Positions 42,569 to 50,177 of a stretch of DNA of 64,000 nt are shown piece by piece (positions within the stretch are counted from its first letter, which is position 1; every line of letters starts with the position of its first letter). The notes beneath the pieces were generated by a model. The model did not search any database and was not told the DNA's origin. It saw nothing but the letters and a program-made list of their open reading frames with translations. Origin of the DNA: Streptomyces sp. NRRL B-24484 (GTDB taxonomy: Bacteria; Actinomycetota; Actinomycetes; Streptomycetales; Streptomycetaceae). The stretch is taken from NCBI RefSeq assembly GCF_000717715.1, contig NZ_JOAI01000023.1, positions 1 through 64,000 of the forward strand. Reading direction: 5' to 3'. The position numbers and the translations under genes are program-made.

Positions 42569-43831
42569 ATGGGTGACAACGCTGCACTCCGCCGGCACAT
42601 GGACGATCTCGGCCTCACGCAGGCAGACTTAGTGCGACTGGTGAACGAAGCGATCCAGGAGCTCACGGGGAAGCCGGGCACGGTATCAGAGCGAACGGTC
42701 TACAACTGGCTGTCAGGCAAGACGCGTTGGCCGCCCGCCAAGATCCGCGCCGCACTCCGGGCAGTATTTGGGTGTACAGGTCCAGACCTCGGATTCATCC
42801 CGCCGGCCAAGGCCAGCCAGACACCCCCGGAGATGCCTGTGAAGCGTCGCAGCTTCATCACTGCCCTTGGGGGCGCGGCCCTCGCTGCCACGGCGCCCCC
42901 TGCAGGCGGGCAGCATCGGATCGGCACTGCGGATATCGAGCGGCTCAATGCCCGATTCGCCGACGTGATCGCTAGCGACCACAGGCATGGCGGACGAGCC
43001 AGCATTGAGGCCCAGGCTGCCGCACTCGCCGATGAAGCCTTGGCTCTCCAACGGAGCGGATCGGCGGGGCAGCGGGTCCGCTCGGGCCTCTACGCCTGTG
43101 CGGCAGCGTTCATGTCCAGCGCGATGTGGGCGGCCATCGACGGACGTCGCTTCGATGCCGCACTGCAGCACCACCAGAAAGCGGCTGCTCTGGCTGCTAT
43201 GTCTGGTGACTCCACCATCCAGTTCCGGATCTGGTCCCACGCGGGCAGCCTGTACCGTCACATGGGCCGCCCTTCCGATGCCCTCGCCGCGAACGATGTG
43301 GCCAGGGGGCTGCCAATCGGCCGCCGAGACCCGCTGTTTGCCTCCCTGGGGCACGCGAGGCATGCGGCCATTCTCGGACTGACCGGCGACGCCAACGCCG
43401 TTCAGCGTCTAATCGGACGTGCCCAAGCCGCCCTGGACCGAGCAGACCCGCAGGCATCACGGCCGGTCTGGATAACCGCTCATTACGATCAGGCCGAGCT
43501 GGAATCGCTTGCTCTTGCCGCTCACCTGGCACTAGGCCGGCACGCTGATGCTGAGGCGCACGCCCACCGAAGCCTGGCCCTGCTCCGGCCCCACATGCAG
43601 CGCAGCCGCGCCATTACTCGTGCCCGACTCGCTCGCGCCCAGCTTGGCCAAGAGGACGTCGAGCCGGCAGTCGCCACCGCAGTGGATATCCCGGCCAGCC
43701 TGGCCCGCCATCCGCGCGTTGCGGGAATGCTCGACCGGTTCGGTACCCAGCTCCATGCCCTTGCCCCGGGAAGTGGTCACACCCGAGTGTGGGACGACTA
43801 CACCCGCGAGGCCCGGAGGACTACCGCATGA
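42569..43831 (+). CDS. XRE-type HTH regulator with TPR-like domain
   Basis: A 420-aa protein. The HTH covers about residues 7-60 (LTQADLVRLVNEA and RTVYNWLSGKTRWPP). Residues 90-110 read PVKRRSFITALGGAALAATAP, a Tat-like or hydrophobic spacer frequent in this regulator class. The remaining part is helical TPR-like repeats (ALQHHQKAAALAAMSG, LALGRHADAEAHAHRSLALL). It belongs to the WhiJ-type set with DUF397 and the ATPase. Its stop overlaps the following GNAT in ATGA. Confidence 0.8.
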   Translation: MGDNAALRRHMDDLGLTQADLVRLVNEAIQELTGKPGTVSERTVYNWLSGKTRWPPAKIRAALRAVFGCTGPDLGFIPPAKASQTPPEMPVKRRSFITALGGAALAATAPPAGGQHRIGTADIERLNARFADVIASDHRHGGRASIEAQAAALADEALALQRSGSAGQRVRSGLYACAAAFMSSAMWAAIDGRRFDAALQHHQKAAALAAMSGDSTIQFRIWSHAGSLYRHMGRPSDALAANDVARGLPIGRRDPLFASLGHARHAAILGLTGDANAVQRLIGRAQAALDRADPQASRPVWITAHYDQAELESLALAAHLALGRHADAEAHAHRSLALLRPHMQRSRAITRARLARAQLGQEDVEPAVATAVDIPASLARHPRVAGMLDRFGTQLHALAPGSGHTRVWDDYTREARRTTA

Positions 43832-44361
43832 CCGGAATCGAGCTGCGCCACTACTACGACTTGGCCCATCCCGCGCGACAGACGCTCATTGACGTGTACT
43901 CCGATGTCCGCGCGCCACTTCTCCACCTGCCCAACTACGCGGTCGAGACCTTCGCCGAGCGCGTCGACCGGCACGCAAGCGAGCCAGGTTTCGAGGTCGT
44001 ATTTGCATACGATCAGGGCCAGCCGGCCGGGTACGCCTACGGCAATACCATCGAAGGTGGCGACCGATGGTGGACTCGCATGGCTAAGCCTCTGCCCGCT
44101 GAGATCACCAGTACCCCCACGCTCGCGCTGAAAGAGATCGGCGTCCGTATCCCGTGGCGCGGCACTGGCCTGGCCCGCCGGATTCATGACGAGCTGGTCA
44201 CTGGGCGGACCGAGAAGCGCGTGACGCTCATGGTCAACCCTGCTGCCGGCGACGGCAAGGTGCTGGCCCTGTACGAGTCGTGGGGGTACGAGGCAATCAA
44301 CGAGGTACGGCCGTCACCAGATGCGCCGCCGCTGATCGCAATGCTTCGTAGCCTGCCGTAG
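43828..44361 (+). CDS. GNAT acetyltransferase coupled to XRE regulator
   Basis: A 177-aa acetyltransferase with the acetyl-CoA motif IRIPWRGTGLARRIHDEL-like region (VRIPWRGTGLARRIHDELV) and YESWGYEAIN. The ATGA overlap shows tight coupling to the XRE-TPR regulator. Target unknown; candidates are a toxin, antibiotic or its neighbour proteins. Confidence 0.8.
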   Translation: MTGIELRHYYDLAHPARQTLIDVYSDVRAPLLHLPNYAVETFAERVDRHASEPGFEVVFAYDQGQPAGYAYGNTIEGGDRWWTRMAKPLPAEITSTPTLALKEIGVRIPWRGTGLARRIHDELVTGRTEKRVTLMVNPAAGDGKVLALYESWGYEAINEVRPSPDAPPLIAMLRSLP

Positions 44362-44386
44362 GGCTGTGACTTGGAGAACGACGAAG

Positions 44387-44424
44387 GCGCCCCCATACCG
44401 GCCGCAGGGCCGGTACGGGGGCGC
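44387..44424. terminator. Strong bidirectional terminator at the end of the late operon
   Basis: A 17-bp stem (44387-44403 and 44408-44424, one mismatch) with loop GCAG. It separates the plus-strand cargo pair from the minus-strand late genes. Confidence 0.8.
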
Positions 44425-44432
44425 AGTTGTGT

Positions 44433-44750
44433 CTACGGGGGGTCGAGGTGGCGGGCGGTGCGCTGGTCGACGCGGTCGACCGCATCACGCAAGCTTCCGC
44501 CCGAGTTGGGGTGCAGCTCGTGCTCGACGGTGCCGAGCTTGTGCTCGATCCGGTCGAGCCGGGCCATGACGCCGGGGTGCTCGTCGGTGCCGGCCCAGTC
44601 GTCGACGAAGTCCTCGACCTTGCGGGCGAGCCGGTGCGCGCCGCGGGTGGCGCGCCAGAGCAGGCCGGCCGGGCCGGCGATGGCGACGACGGCGCCGCAC
44701 CACAGCACGAGGGCGTCGAGGTGGTCGACGCCGGTCGTCGCGTCGGTCAC
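44433..44750 (-). CDS. Membrane/coiled-coil protein next to holin
   Basis: A 105-aa protein. One membrane helix (about 9-30, DALVLWCGAVVAIAGPAGLLW) precedes a basic segment and a helical region with MARLDRIEHKLGTVEHEL. GTG 44750 overlaps the holin stop. Such proteins next to holins may serve as a second holin or spanin-like helper. It is the last late gene. Confidence 0.65.
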   Translation of the reverse strand: MTDATTGVDHLDALVLWCGAVVAIAGPAGLLWRATRGAHRLARKVEDFVDDWAGTDEHPGVMARLDRIEHKLGTVEHELHPNSGGSLRDAVDRVDQRTARHLDPP

Positions 44751-44980
44751 TGGTCGGTGTCCTCCTTCGGCGGCGGGGTGCGCAGCCACGCGGGCAGCAG
44801 CTGCTCGACGACGGGAAGCGCCATCACGCGAGTGACGGCGCCGGCGACGGTGAGCGCGACGGCGACGCCGGGCAGGGCGTGCGGGACGCCGGCGGTGTCG
44901 ACGAGCAGAGGGAGGGCGGCGAGCAGACCGAGCAGGGTCTGCAGACCGGTGCGGATGGTGCGCCGGGTGGCGTCGGTCAT
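44747..44980 (-). CDS. Holin-like small membrane protein
   Basis: A 77-aa protein with two hydrophobic segments (TGLQTLLGLLAALPLLVDTA and ALPGVAVALTVAGAVTRVMA) and a charged tail KEDTDQ. It follows the endolysin gene by 26 bases, the usual place for a class II-type holin. ATG 44980. Confidence 0.75.
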   Translation of the reverse strand: MTDATRRTIRTGLQTLLGLLAALPLLVDTAGVPHALPGVAVALTVAGAVTRVMALPVVEQLLPAWLRTPPPKEDTDQ

Positions 44981-45006
44981 GGGGAATCGTTTCCTCTCGG
45001 TTGGTG

Positions 45007-45777
45007 TCAGGTGAGGGGCGCGGTCCACGCGGCAGCCCAGGTGGCCGGCCCGAGGATCGAATCCGGGTCGAGCCCCTTCTCGGCCTGGAAGGCGTGGGCT
45101 ACGCCGGCGGACTGCGGGCCGAACACGCCGTCGACGTCGATGCGCCACCCGCGGTCGCGCATGCGCTGCTGCCACTGACGGACGTCGTCGCCGCGCATGA
45201 ACGGGGAGCGCAGGGAGATGTACCGGCCGGGCCACGACGGGTAGCTCGACGCCGGCGGGCTCGGCTGCGCGGGGGTGGGCTTGCCGAGCAGCTCGGCGGC
45301 GCGGGCGATGATCGCGCCGCGCTGCGCCTTGCGGATCTCGCCCGGGCAGTCCGGGTGTCCGCCCCACGCTGCACCGCCGGCCCCGTGGAAGGTGAGGCCG
45401 CGGCCGGTGGTGGAGTCGATGACCTGCAGGGGCCAGCCCCACAGGCGGGCGCCCCAGGCGTAGATCTGCGCGACGCCCTCGATCTGCGCGTCGGTGAGCG
45501 GCTCGTCGGGGTAGCCCTCGGTCTCGACCGAGGCGTACGCGCGGTTGCCGGCGCCCTGCGCCCATGCGCGGTCGGACCCGGTGTCGACGTACTGCTCGAT
45601 GCGGCCGGAGGTGCTCACCCAGAAGTCGGACGAAGCCTCCGAGTCCTCGTCGTTGAACCAGCCATACGGGCTGTTGCGGCCGTCCTGCACGTGCAGGACG
45701 AGGCCGCGCTGCTCCGTGCGGCCGGAAGGGGTTCGGTTGATCACGGGGCGCCAGGCGGCGCCGGGCATACGTGCCAC
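45007..45777 (-). CDS. Endolysin: N-acetylmuramoyl-L-alanine amidase with peptidoglycan-binding domain
   Basis: A 256-aa lysin. Residues 1-150 are an Amidase_2 domain: GLVLHVQDGRNSPYGWF with zinc-ligand His, and HGAGGAAWGGHPDCPG with the distal His/Cys. Residues about 190-256 form a PG_binding_1 domain (MRGDDVRQWQQRMRDRGW and VDGVFGPQSAGVAHAFQ). It cleaves the amide between MurNAc and L-Ala. The start at GTG 45777 is chosen for its upstream GGAG. Confidence 0.9.
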   Translation of the reverse strand: MARMPGAAWRPVINRTPSGRTEQRGLVLHVQDGRNSPYGWFNDEDSEASSDFWVSTSGRIEQYVDTGSDRAWAQGAGNRAYASVETEGYPDEPLTDAQIEGVAQIYAWGARLWGWPLQVIDSTTGRGLTFHGAGGAAWGGHPDCPGEIRKAQRGAIIARAAELLGKPTPAQPSPPASSYPSWPGRYISLRSPFMRGDDVRQWQQRMRDRGWRIDVDGVFGPQSAGVAHAFQAEKGLDPDSILGPATWAAAWTAPLT

Positions 45778-45801
45778 GGTGGTTGTCTCCAGACATGCGA
45801 A

Positions 45802-45829
45802 AGCCCCCGAGCCGGGGGGCTCGGGGGCT
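45802..45829 (-). terminator. Terminator between tail-fibre and endolysin genes
   Basis: AGCCCCCGAGCC and its complement around GGGG form a 12-bp hairpin (45802-45813, 45818-45829). On the minus strand TTTC follows. It could reduce read-through into the lysis genes. Confidence 0.7.
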
Positions 45830-45857
45830 GTGGTGGTTGGGGGTTGGTGGCGGCCGG

Positions 45858-46583
45858 CTAGGACTGCTGGCCGATTGCGGCGTCGGGGCAGACCCGGACG
45901 CGGCCGGTGCCGGACACGCGCCATGCGCGGATCGAGATGTCGACGTACTGCATGTAGTTGCCGGGGCACGGCTTTGCCCCGTCGCTCCAGTAGTCCCACC
46001 CGCCGTTGGTCTGGTGGACGTCGCCCCACGGGTCGTCGTTGATGTAGACCTGGCAGGCCCCGACGGTGCCGGCGTCAGCCTGCAGGTAGCCGGATACGAA
46101 GAGTTTCGGGTGGTGCCGGACGTGGGAGCCGGCCCAGAGCTCGTAGGGGGTGCTGGAGTCGGTCCAGCCGTACTGGTCGAGGTTGTTGGTCGGGTAGAGC
46201 GGGGTGGAGAGGTAGGGGCGGGCGAGCCCGCCGGCGACCCGGTCCTCGGAGAAGATGACCTTCCCTCGTGAGTCCCAGATGTCGATGCCCTGCGGCTCGG
46301 GCCCGCCGGTCCACATGGACAGGGCGAGGGTGCCGTCTTCGCGGCGCACGAGCATCCCGTACTGCGGGGTGCCGTCGGTGTGGTTGGGCTGCACACCTCC
46401 GATGTGCAGAACCTTGGTGCCGTCCCCGTCCTGCACGGTTAGGGTGCCGCCCTCGGCGATGACGACCTGCCCGTGCTGGATCTGGTCGAGCGCGGGCCGG
46501 GTCTGACCACGGCCGGCGAGCTCGCGCACGGTCCGTTCGAGGGTGCGGATTCGGTCGAGCAGATCCTGCGGGATCGCAGCCAC
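45858..46583 (-). CDS. Minor tail protein / tail-fibre-like protein
   Basis: A 241-aa protein. A short N-terminal coiled coil (LLDRIRTLERTVRELAGRG) is followed by a beta-rich body (GGTLTVQDGDGTKVLHIGG, TLALSMWTGG), typical of receptor-binding tips of Streptomyces siphoviruses. GTG 46583 overlaps the upstream stop by one base; GGAGG is 8 bases before it. Confidence 0.7.
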   Translation of the reverse strand: MAAIPQDLLDRIRTLERTVRELAGRGQTRPALDQIQHGQVVIAEGGTLTVQDGDGTKVLHIGGVQPNHTDGTPQYGMLVRREDGTLALSMWTGGPEPQGIDIWDSRGKVIFSEDRVAGGLARPYLSTPLYPTNNLDQYGWTDSSTPYELWAGSHVRHHPKLFVSGYLQADAGTVGACQVYINDDPWGDVHQTNGGWDYWSDGAKPCPGNYMQYVDISIRAWRVSGTGRVRVCPDAAIGQQS

Positions 46584-47680
46584 TAGGCAGCCTCCAATAG
46601 CAATTTGGCCGACTCTGGCCGGCCTCGTTGGGGTGGGGTGACGGACCAGCCGACGATCCGGTAGCGGCCGGTCATGCCCTCGGGCCACCACAGGTCGGTG
46701 ATCCGGACTCGGATGGTCGCGCCGAGTAGGGCGGGAGTGATCTGTCCGTCCAGGCGCACGGTGATCTCGGGGACGCTGGCCGGGCGTAGCCGCGCGGCGG
46801 CGTCGGCCCGGGCGTGCGCGTCGAGGGTTTCCTGCACCTCGACCGTGGTGTAGTCCGAGCTGCCGTCGAGCCGGGGCCAACCGGCCGCGACGTCGTCGGG
46901 GTAGTCGAGCAGCTGCGACATGAGCGGCGTCGAGGCGACGGTCTGATTCCGGTTGGTCGACGAGCCGCGGCTCTGCCAGGCGTTCGCCTGCCCGGTCGCG
47001 TCGGTGGGCCAGGCGTAGGACAGGATCGGGCCCGGGTGAGTCATCACGATGTCCCGGGCGCCGGCCCGGATCACCGGTGATCCGAACTGCAGCAGTTTGA
47101 TCCTGCGGCCGGTCGCCGGGTCACGATTCGAGGTGATCCGCCACTCGAAACCGTTCTCGACCTTGGCGAGTTGGTCGATCAGATCGCGGATGATCGGCAG
47201 GTCGAACCGCGAGTAGCTGCGGTCGCGGGTGACGCCGGACAGGGCGGTGTCGTACTCGATGCCGATGTCTCCGCCGGGCTGCGCCGCGGCGTAGTCGATC
47301 AGGTCCCGGACGATGTCGAACTGATCGATCCCGGTGGCGATTTGGGAGTCGTACAGCATCCGGCGGGCGAGGTAGCTGTCCCAGGTGGCAGCCTGCAGCT
47401 GCAGCGCCGAGTACCCGCGGGCGTCGCTGCTCCGGTGGGTGGTCCACAGGATGCCGCCCCACCACAGGTCGGCGCCGCGCTCGACCCACAGCGCGGTGCG
47501 CCCCGGGATCAGGCTTTCGCGGGCGCGGGCGGCGAGCTGCCGATCGGTGAGCCGCACTGCGGCCGACAGGGTCCCGGTCTTCCCGAGGAACTCGTCGAAG
47601 GAGACATCCCACAGCGGTAGGACGTCGAGCAGCTGATCGGACCGCAGGTCGCAGATCAGTACGCGGTACGGGGTGCGCAA
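46583..47680 (-). CDS. Minor tail protein (siphovirus tip, Gp37/Gp68-like)
   Basis: A 365-aa protein of the tail tip with typical [21 protein letters not shown] and a C-terminal region with [20 protein letters not shown]. It resembles the long tail proteins that follow Dit in actinophages (ReqiPepy6 Gp37-like). Start TTG 47680 is taken because AGGGGG lies directly upstream. Confidence 0.72.
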   Translation of the reverse strand: MRTPYRVLICDLRSDQLLDVLPLWDVSFDEFLGKTGTLSAAVRLTDRQLAARARESLIPGRTALWVERGADLWWGGILWTTHRSSDARGYSALQLQAATWDSYLARRMLYDSQIATGIDQFDIVRDLIDYAAAQPGGDIGIEYDTALSGVTRDRSYSRFDLPIIRDLIDQLAKVENGFEWRITSNRDPATGRRIKLLQFGSPVIRAGARDIVMTHPGPILSYAWPTDATGQANAWQSRGSSTNRNQTVASTPLMSQLLDYPDDVAAGWPRLDGSSDYTTVEVQETLDAHARADAAARLRPASVPEITVRLDGQITPALLGATIRVRITDLWWPEGMTGRYRIVGWSVTPPQRGRPESAKLLLEAA

Positions 47681-47689
47681 GCGGCCCCC

Positions 47690-48826
47690 TCACACGCTCT
47701 CGTACGTGATGGCCCAGCTCAGGCCGATGACGGACGACGTCGCGACGGGAACCGTGTTGCTGACGTTGTCGTACTGAGCGGCGTTGGTCGCGGTCTTGAC
47801 CGTGAATCCGACGGCCGTTGCGCCGGGGGCGATGGCGGCGTTTCCGATGTAGTTGTTGCTGCCGAACGCCACGTACGAGCAGGGTCCTTGGACGGTGATG
47901 CCGTTGTTGGCGGCCTGCACGGGCAGGGTCATGTTCCAGACGCCGTTGCCGCCGTTGGTGGTGGTGCCGGCCCGCAGCGTGCCCACGTAGGTGATCGTTT
48001 TGCCGACGCGGGAGTACCGGGTGACGAGCGTGCCGTTTCCGAGGATCGGGTTCGTGGTGGTGGCGGTCCACGTCGGGGTGTAGGCGGTCCACGCCCCGAA
48101 GGGCTGCCAGGCCGAGCCGTTCCACCGTTCGGGGCCGTTCGCGCCGTCTCGCCACTGGCCGATGTAGGAGCCAGCGGCGAGGGTGCTCGGTGCGATCCCG
48201 CCGAGCGCGGCCGGGTAGGGCACCCACGCGGTACCGGACCAGCGTTCGATCCGGGCTCCGGTGTCGCGAAGCTGCCCGACGTAGGCGCCCGGGGTCGTGC
48301 TGGCGTCCGGGCGGATGCCGCCGGCCGCCACCGTGTAGGCCCGTAGGTCGGTGAGCGCCGAGGCCCAGGTGATCGCGGACGCGCCGACCGGTACGCGGAC
48401 CTGCCAGAGGGGGAGCGAGCAGGCCGGTGTCGCCGGCGGCTGCGGGGCCGCGGCCGGCAGGCCGGGCACGATCTCGACCACGGCCAGGCTCTTGCCGGTC
48501 GAGTCGAACAGGGTGTCGTACACGCGGAGCACGACCAGGTCGAGCCGGTCGTACTGCGCGTGTCCGGGGGTGAAGGTGAGCACCTCGGGCACGGTCACAA
48601 CGACGGAGTAGGCGCCCTGCGCGGTGGTGCCCTGCACGATGGCGCGGCCGACGTCGAGCTGCGCCTGCAGGCCGGCGGTGCCGGTGAGGGCGAGGGGGTT
48701 GCCGCCGGGGATGATGCCGGGGGCGGTGGTGAGGGGGCCGGCGGGGGTCATGGTGCCGGTGGGGGCGGCGCGGGTGTCGGCCCGGGTCTGGCCGGCCGGT
48801 GGCAGCCAGGCGGCGCGCACGGTCAA
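47690..48826 (-). CDS. Tail protein with repeated GQ-RD-ERW motifs
   Basis: A 378-aa tail fibre/collar protein. It carries a repeat seen twice: YVGQLRDTGARIERWSGTAW and YIGQWRDGANGPERWNGSAW. A beta-rich C-terminus follows, with aromatic-poor strands (NGTLVTRYSRVGKTITYVGT). The start at TTG 48826 is chosen for AAGGAGG 8 bases before; GTG two codons on is an alternative. Confidence 0.72.
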   Translation of the reverse strand: MTVRAAWLPPAGQTRADTRAAPTGTMTPAGPLTTAPGIIPGGNPLALTGTAGLQAQLDVGRAIVQGTTAQGAYSVVVTVPEVLTFTPGHAQYDRLDLVVLRVYDTLFDSTGKSLAVVEIVPGLPAAAPQPPATPACSLPLWQVRVPVGASAITWASALTDLRAYTVAAGGIRPDASTTPGAYVGQLRDTGARIERWSGTAWVPYPAALGGIAPSTLAAGSYIGQWRDGANGPERWNGSAWQPFGAWTAYTPTWTATTTNPILGNGTLVTRYSRVGKTITYVGTLRAGTTTNGGNGVWNMTLPVQAANNGITVQGPCSYVAFGSNNYIGNAAIAPGATAVGFTVKTATNAAQYDNVSNTVPVATSSVIGLSWAITYESV

Positions 48827-48839
48827 GGCGGGTGCCTCC

Positions 48840-50174
48840 TTACCAGTAGGCGTGCCTCCAGCGCAGGACGGCGCGGGCGGCGGGATCGGTCGGGGTGTCG
48901 GGCGCGGCACGAAACGCGAACTCGCGGACTCCGGGCGGGATGACGAGCAGTTGTTCGGGCGCGCTGGTGCTGGTGGCGGTGTAGAGCCGGGAGGCGCCGC
49001 CGAGCGTGACCGTGCCGGCCGCGGAGTCGACGAGCAGCTCGTCGCCGGCGGCGAGCTCGATGTCGTACGACCAGGTGCGGCCGGTGGTCATGTCGGTGAG
49101 CGTCGGACCGGAGATCGGCCCGCGGATGGCGAGCTGCGCGGGGGCGTCTGCGTTGCCGGCGTTGTACGCGGTGAGGGTGCCGGTCGAGCCGGCCGTGCCC
49201 AGGTCGAGCGAAAGCAGGCTCTCGCTGTAGGGGCTCGGGACGGTGAGCGTCGAGGCGCCGATCGGCACGGTTGCCGGCGTCGGGATCGCGTCCCATTCCA
49301 TGATCGGCCGCACGTAGGCGGCGTTCGCCGGAGCGGCGCCGGACACCTGATCCGCGCTCTGCCCGTACGTCGTCGAGAGGTAGTCACCGGCGGCGCTCGA
49401 CCACTCGATGTTGACCTCGGCGCCGGCCGGCAGCTGCAGCGCCCGGAACGTGACGCTGTCGCCCGGCCGGACCGGGAACGCACTCGTGCCGCCGGCCGGC
49501 CCGACCCACGCCACCTGTGCCGGCAGGTTGGACGTTGCGGCGGTGACGGTGACCGTTGCGGCGCCGGCGGTGCTGCCCAGGGTGAGCCCCTGCAGCGCCC
49601 ACCACGCGGTGAGCGGCGTCTGCCCTGCGGCCTGCAGGGCGGGCAGGACCTGCACCGGGCCGGACGGGGAGACGTGCCAGTCGAGGCCGGCCTCGTCCCG
49701 CGGCAGGCCGGTCTCGGCGCTCTGCTCGGCGAGCGAGTACCGGCGCGGGTCGCTCGCCTCCCACTGCAGCGCCGCGCCCGTGATGGTGCCCACCCGGTAG
49801 CCCTTGCCGACCGGGATCGCGCGGCGCAGGCACCGGGCGAACACCATCAACGGGCCGCGCTCGTCGAGCTGGACGACGAGCGGCTGCTCGTCGGTGCTCA
49901 GCGCGGTGCCGGCGGCGAGCTGCCGAACGGTGGCGCCGATCTGGTCCGCGGGCGAGCGGATCGTGATCCCGTCGAGCGTGATCGTCCGCGGCTGCGCCCA
50001 CAGCTCACCGGGGTAAGCGCCGTGCGCGGCCGGGCGGTTGATCGTGCCGGAGTCGAGCCCGGGTGTGTCTTCCCATCCGGCGATCGTGCGCCACCGGTAC
50101 GGGGTGCCCGGGCCGAGCAGCAGGTCGCCGAACTGGACGTGACCGGGGGCGGTGACCTTGTCGCCGGCAGGCAC
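48840..50174 (-). CDS. Distal tail protein (Dit-like)
   Basis: A 444-aa phage distal tail protein. The N-terminus has VQFGDLLLGPGTPYRWRTI and a second-strand RTITLDGITI typical of siphovirus Dit proteins. It is located between the tape measure and tip proteins. GTG 50174 lies 3 bases after the tape-measure stop. Confidence 0.8.
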   Translation of the reverse strand: MPAGDKVTAPGHVQFGDLLLGPGTPYRWRTIAGWEDTPGLDSGTINRPAAHGAYPGELWAQPRTITLDGITIRSPADQIGATVRQLAAGTALSTDEQPLVVQLDERGPLMVFARCLRRAIPVGKGYRVGTITGAALQWEASDPRRYSLAEQSAETGLPRDEAGLDWHVSPSGPVQVLPALQAAGQTPLTAWWALQGLTLGSTAGAATVTVTAATSNLPAQVAWVGPAGGTSAFPVRPGDSVTFRALQLPAGAEVNIEWSSAAGDYLSTTYGQSADQVSGAAPANAAYVRPIMEWDAIPTPATVPIGASTLTVPSPYSESLLSLDLGTAGSTGTLTAYNAGNADAPAQLAIRGPISGPTLTDMTTGRTWSYDIELAAGDELLVDSAAGTVTLGGASRLYTATSTSAPEQLLVIPPGVREFAFRAAPDTPTDPAARAVLRWRHAYW

Positions 50175-50177
50175 TGA

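Noticed and set aside
42560..43000. Twin-arginine signal in the XRE regulator (RRSFITALGG)
   Set aside because: It is at residue 93, behind the DNA-binding domain, so it cannot be an N-terminal export signal; kept only as a hydrophobic spacer.
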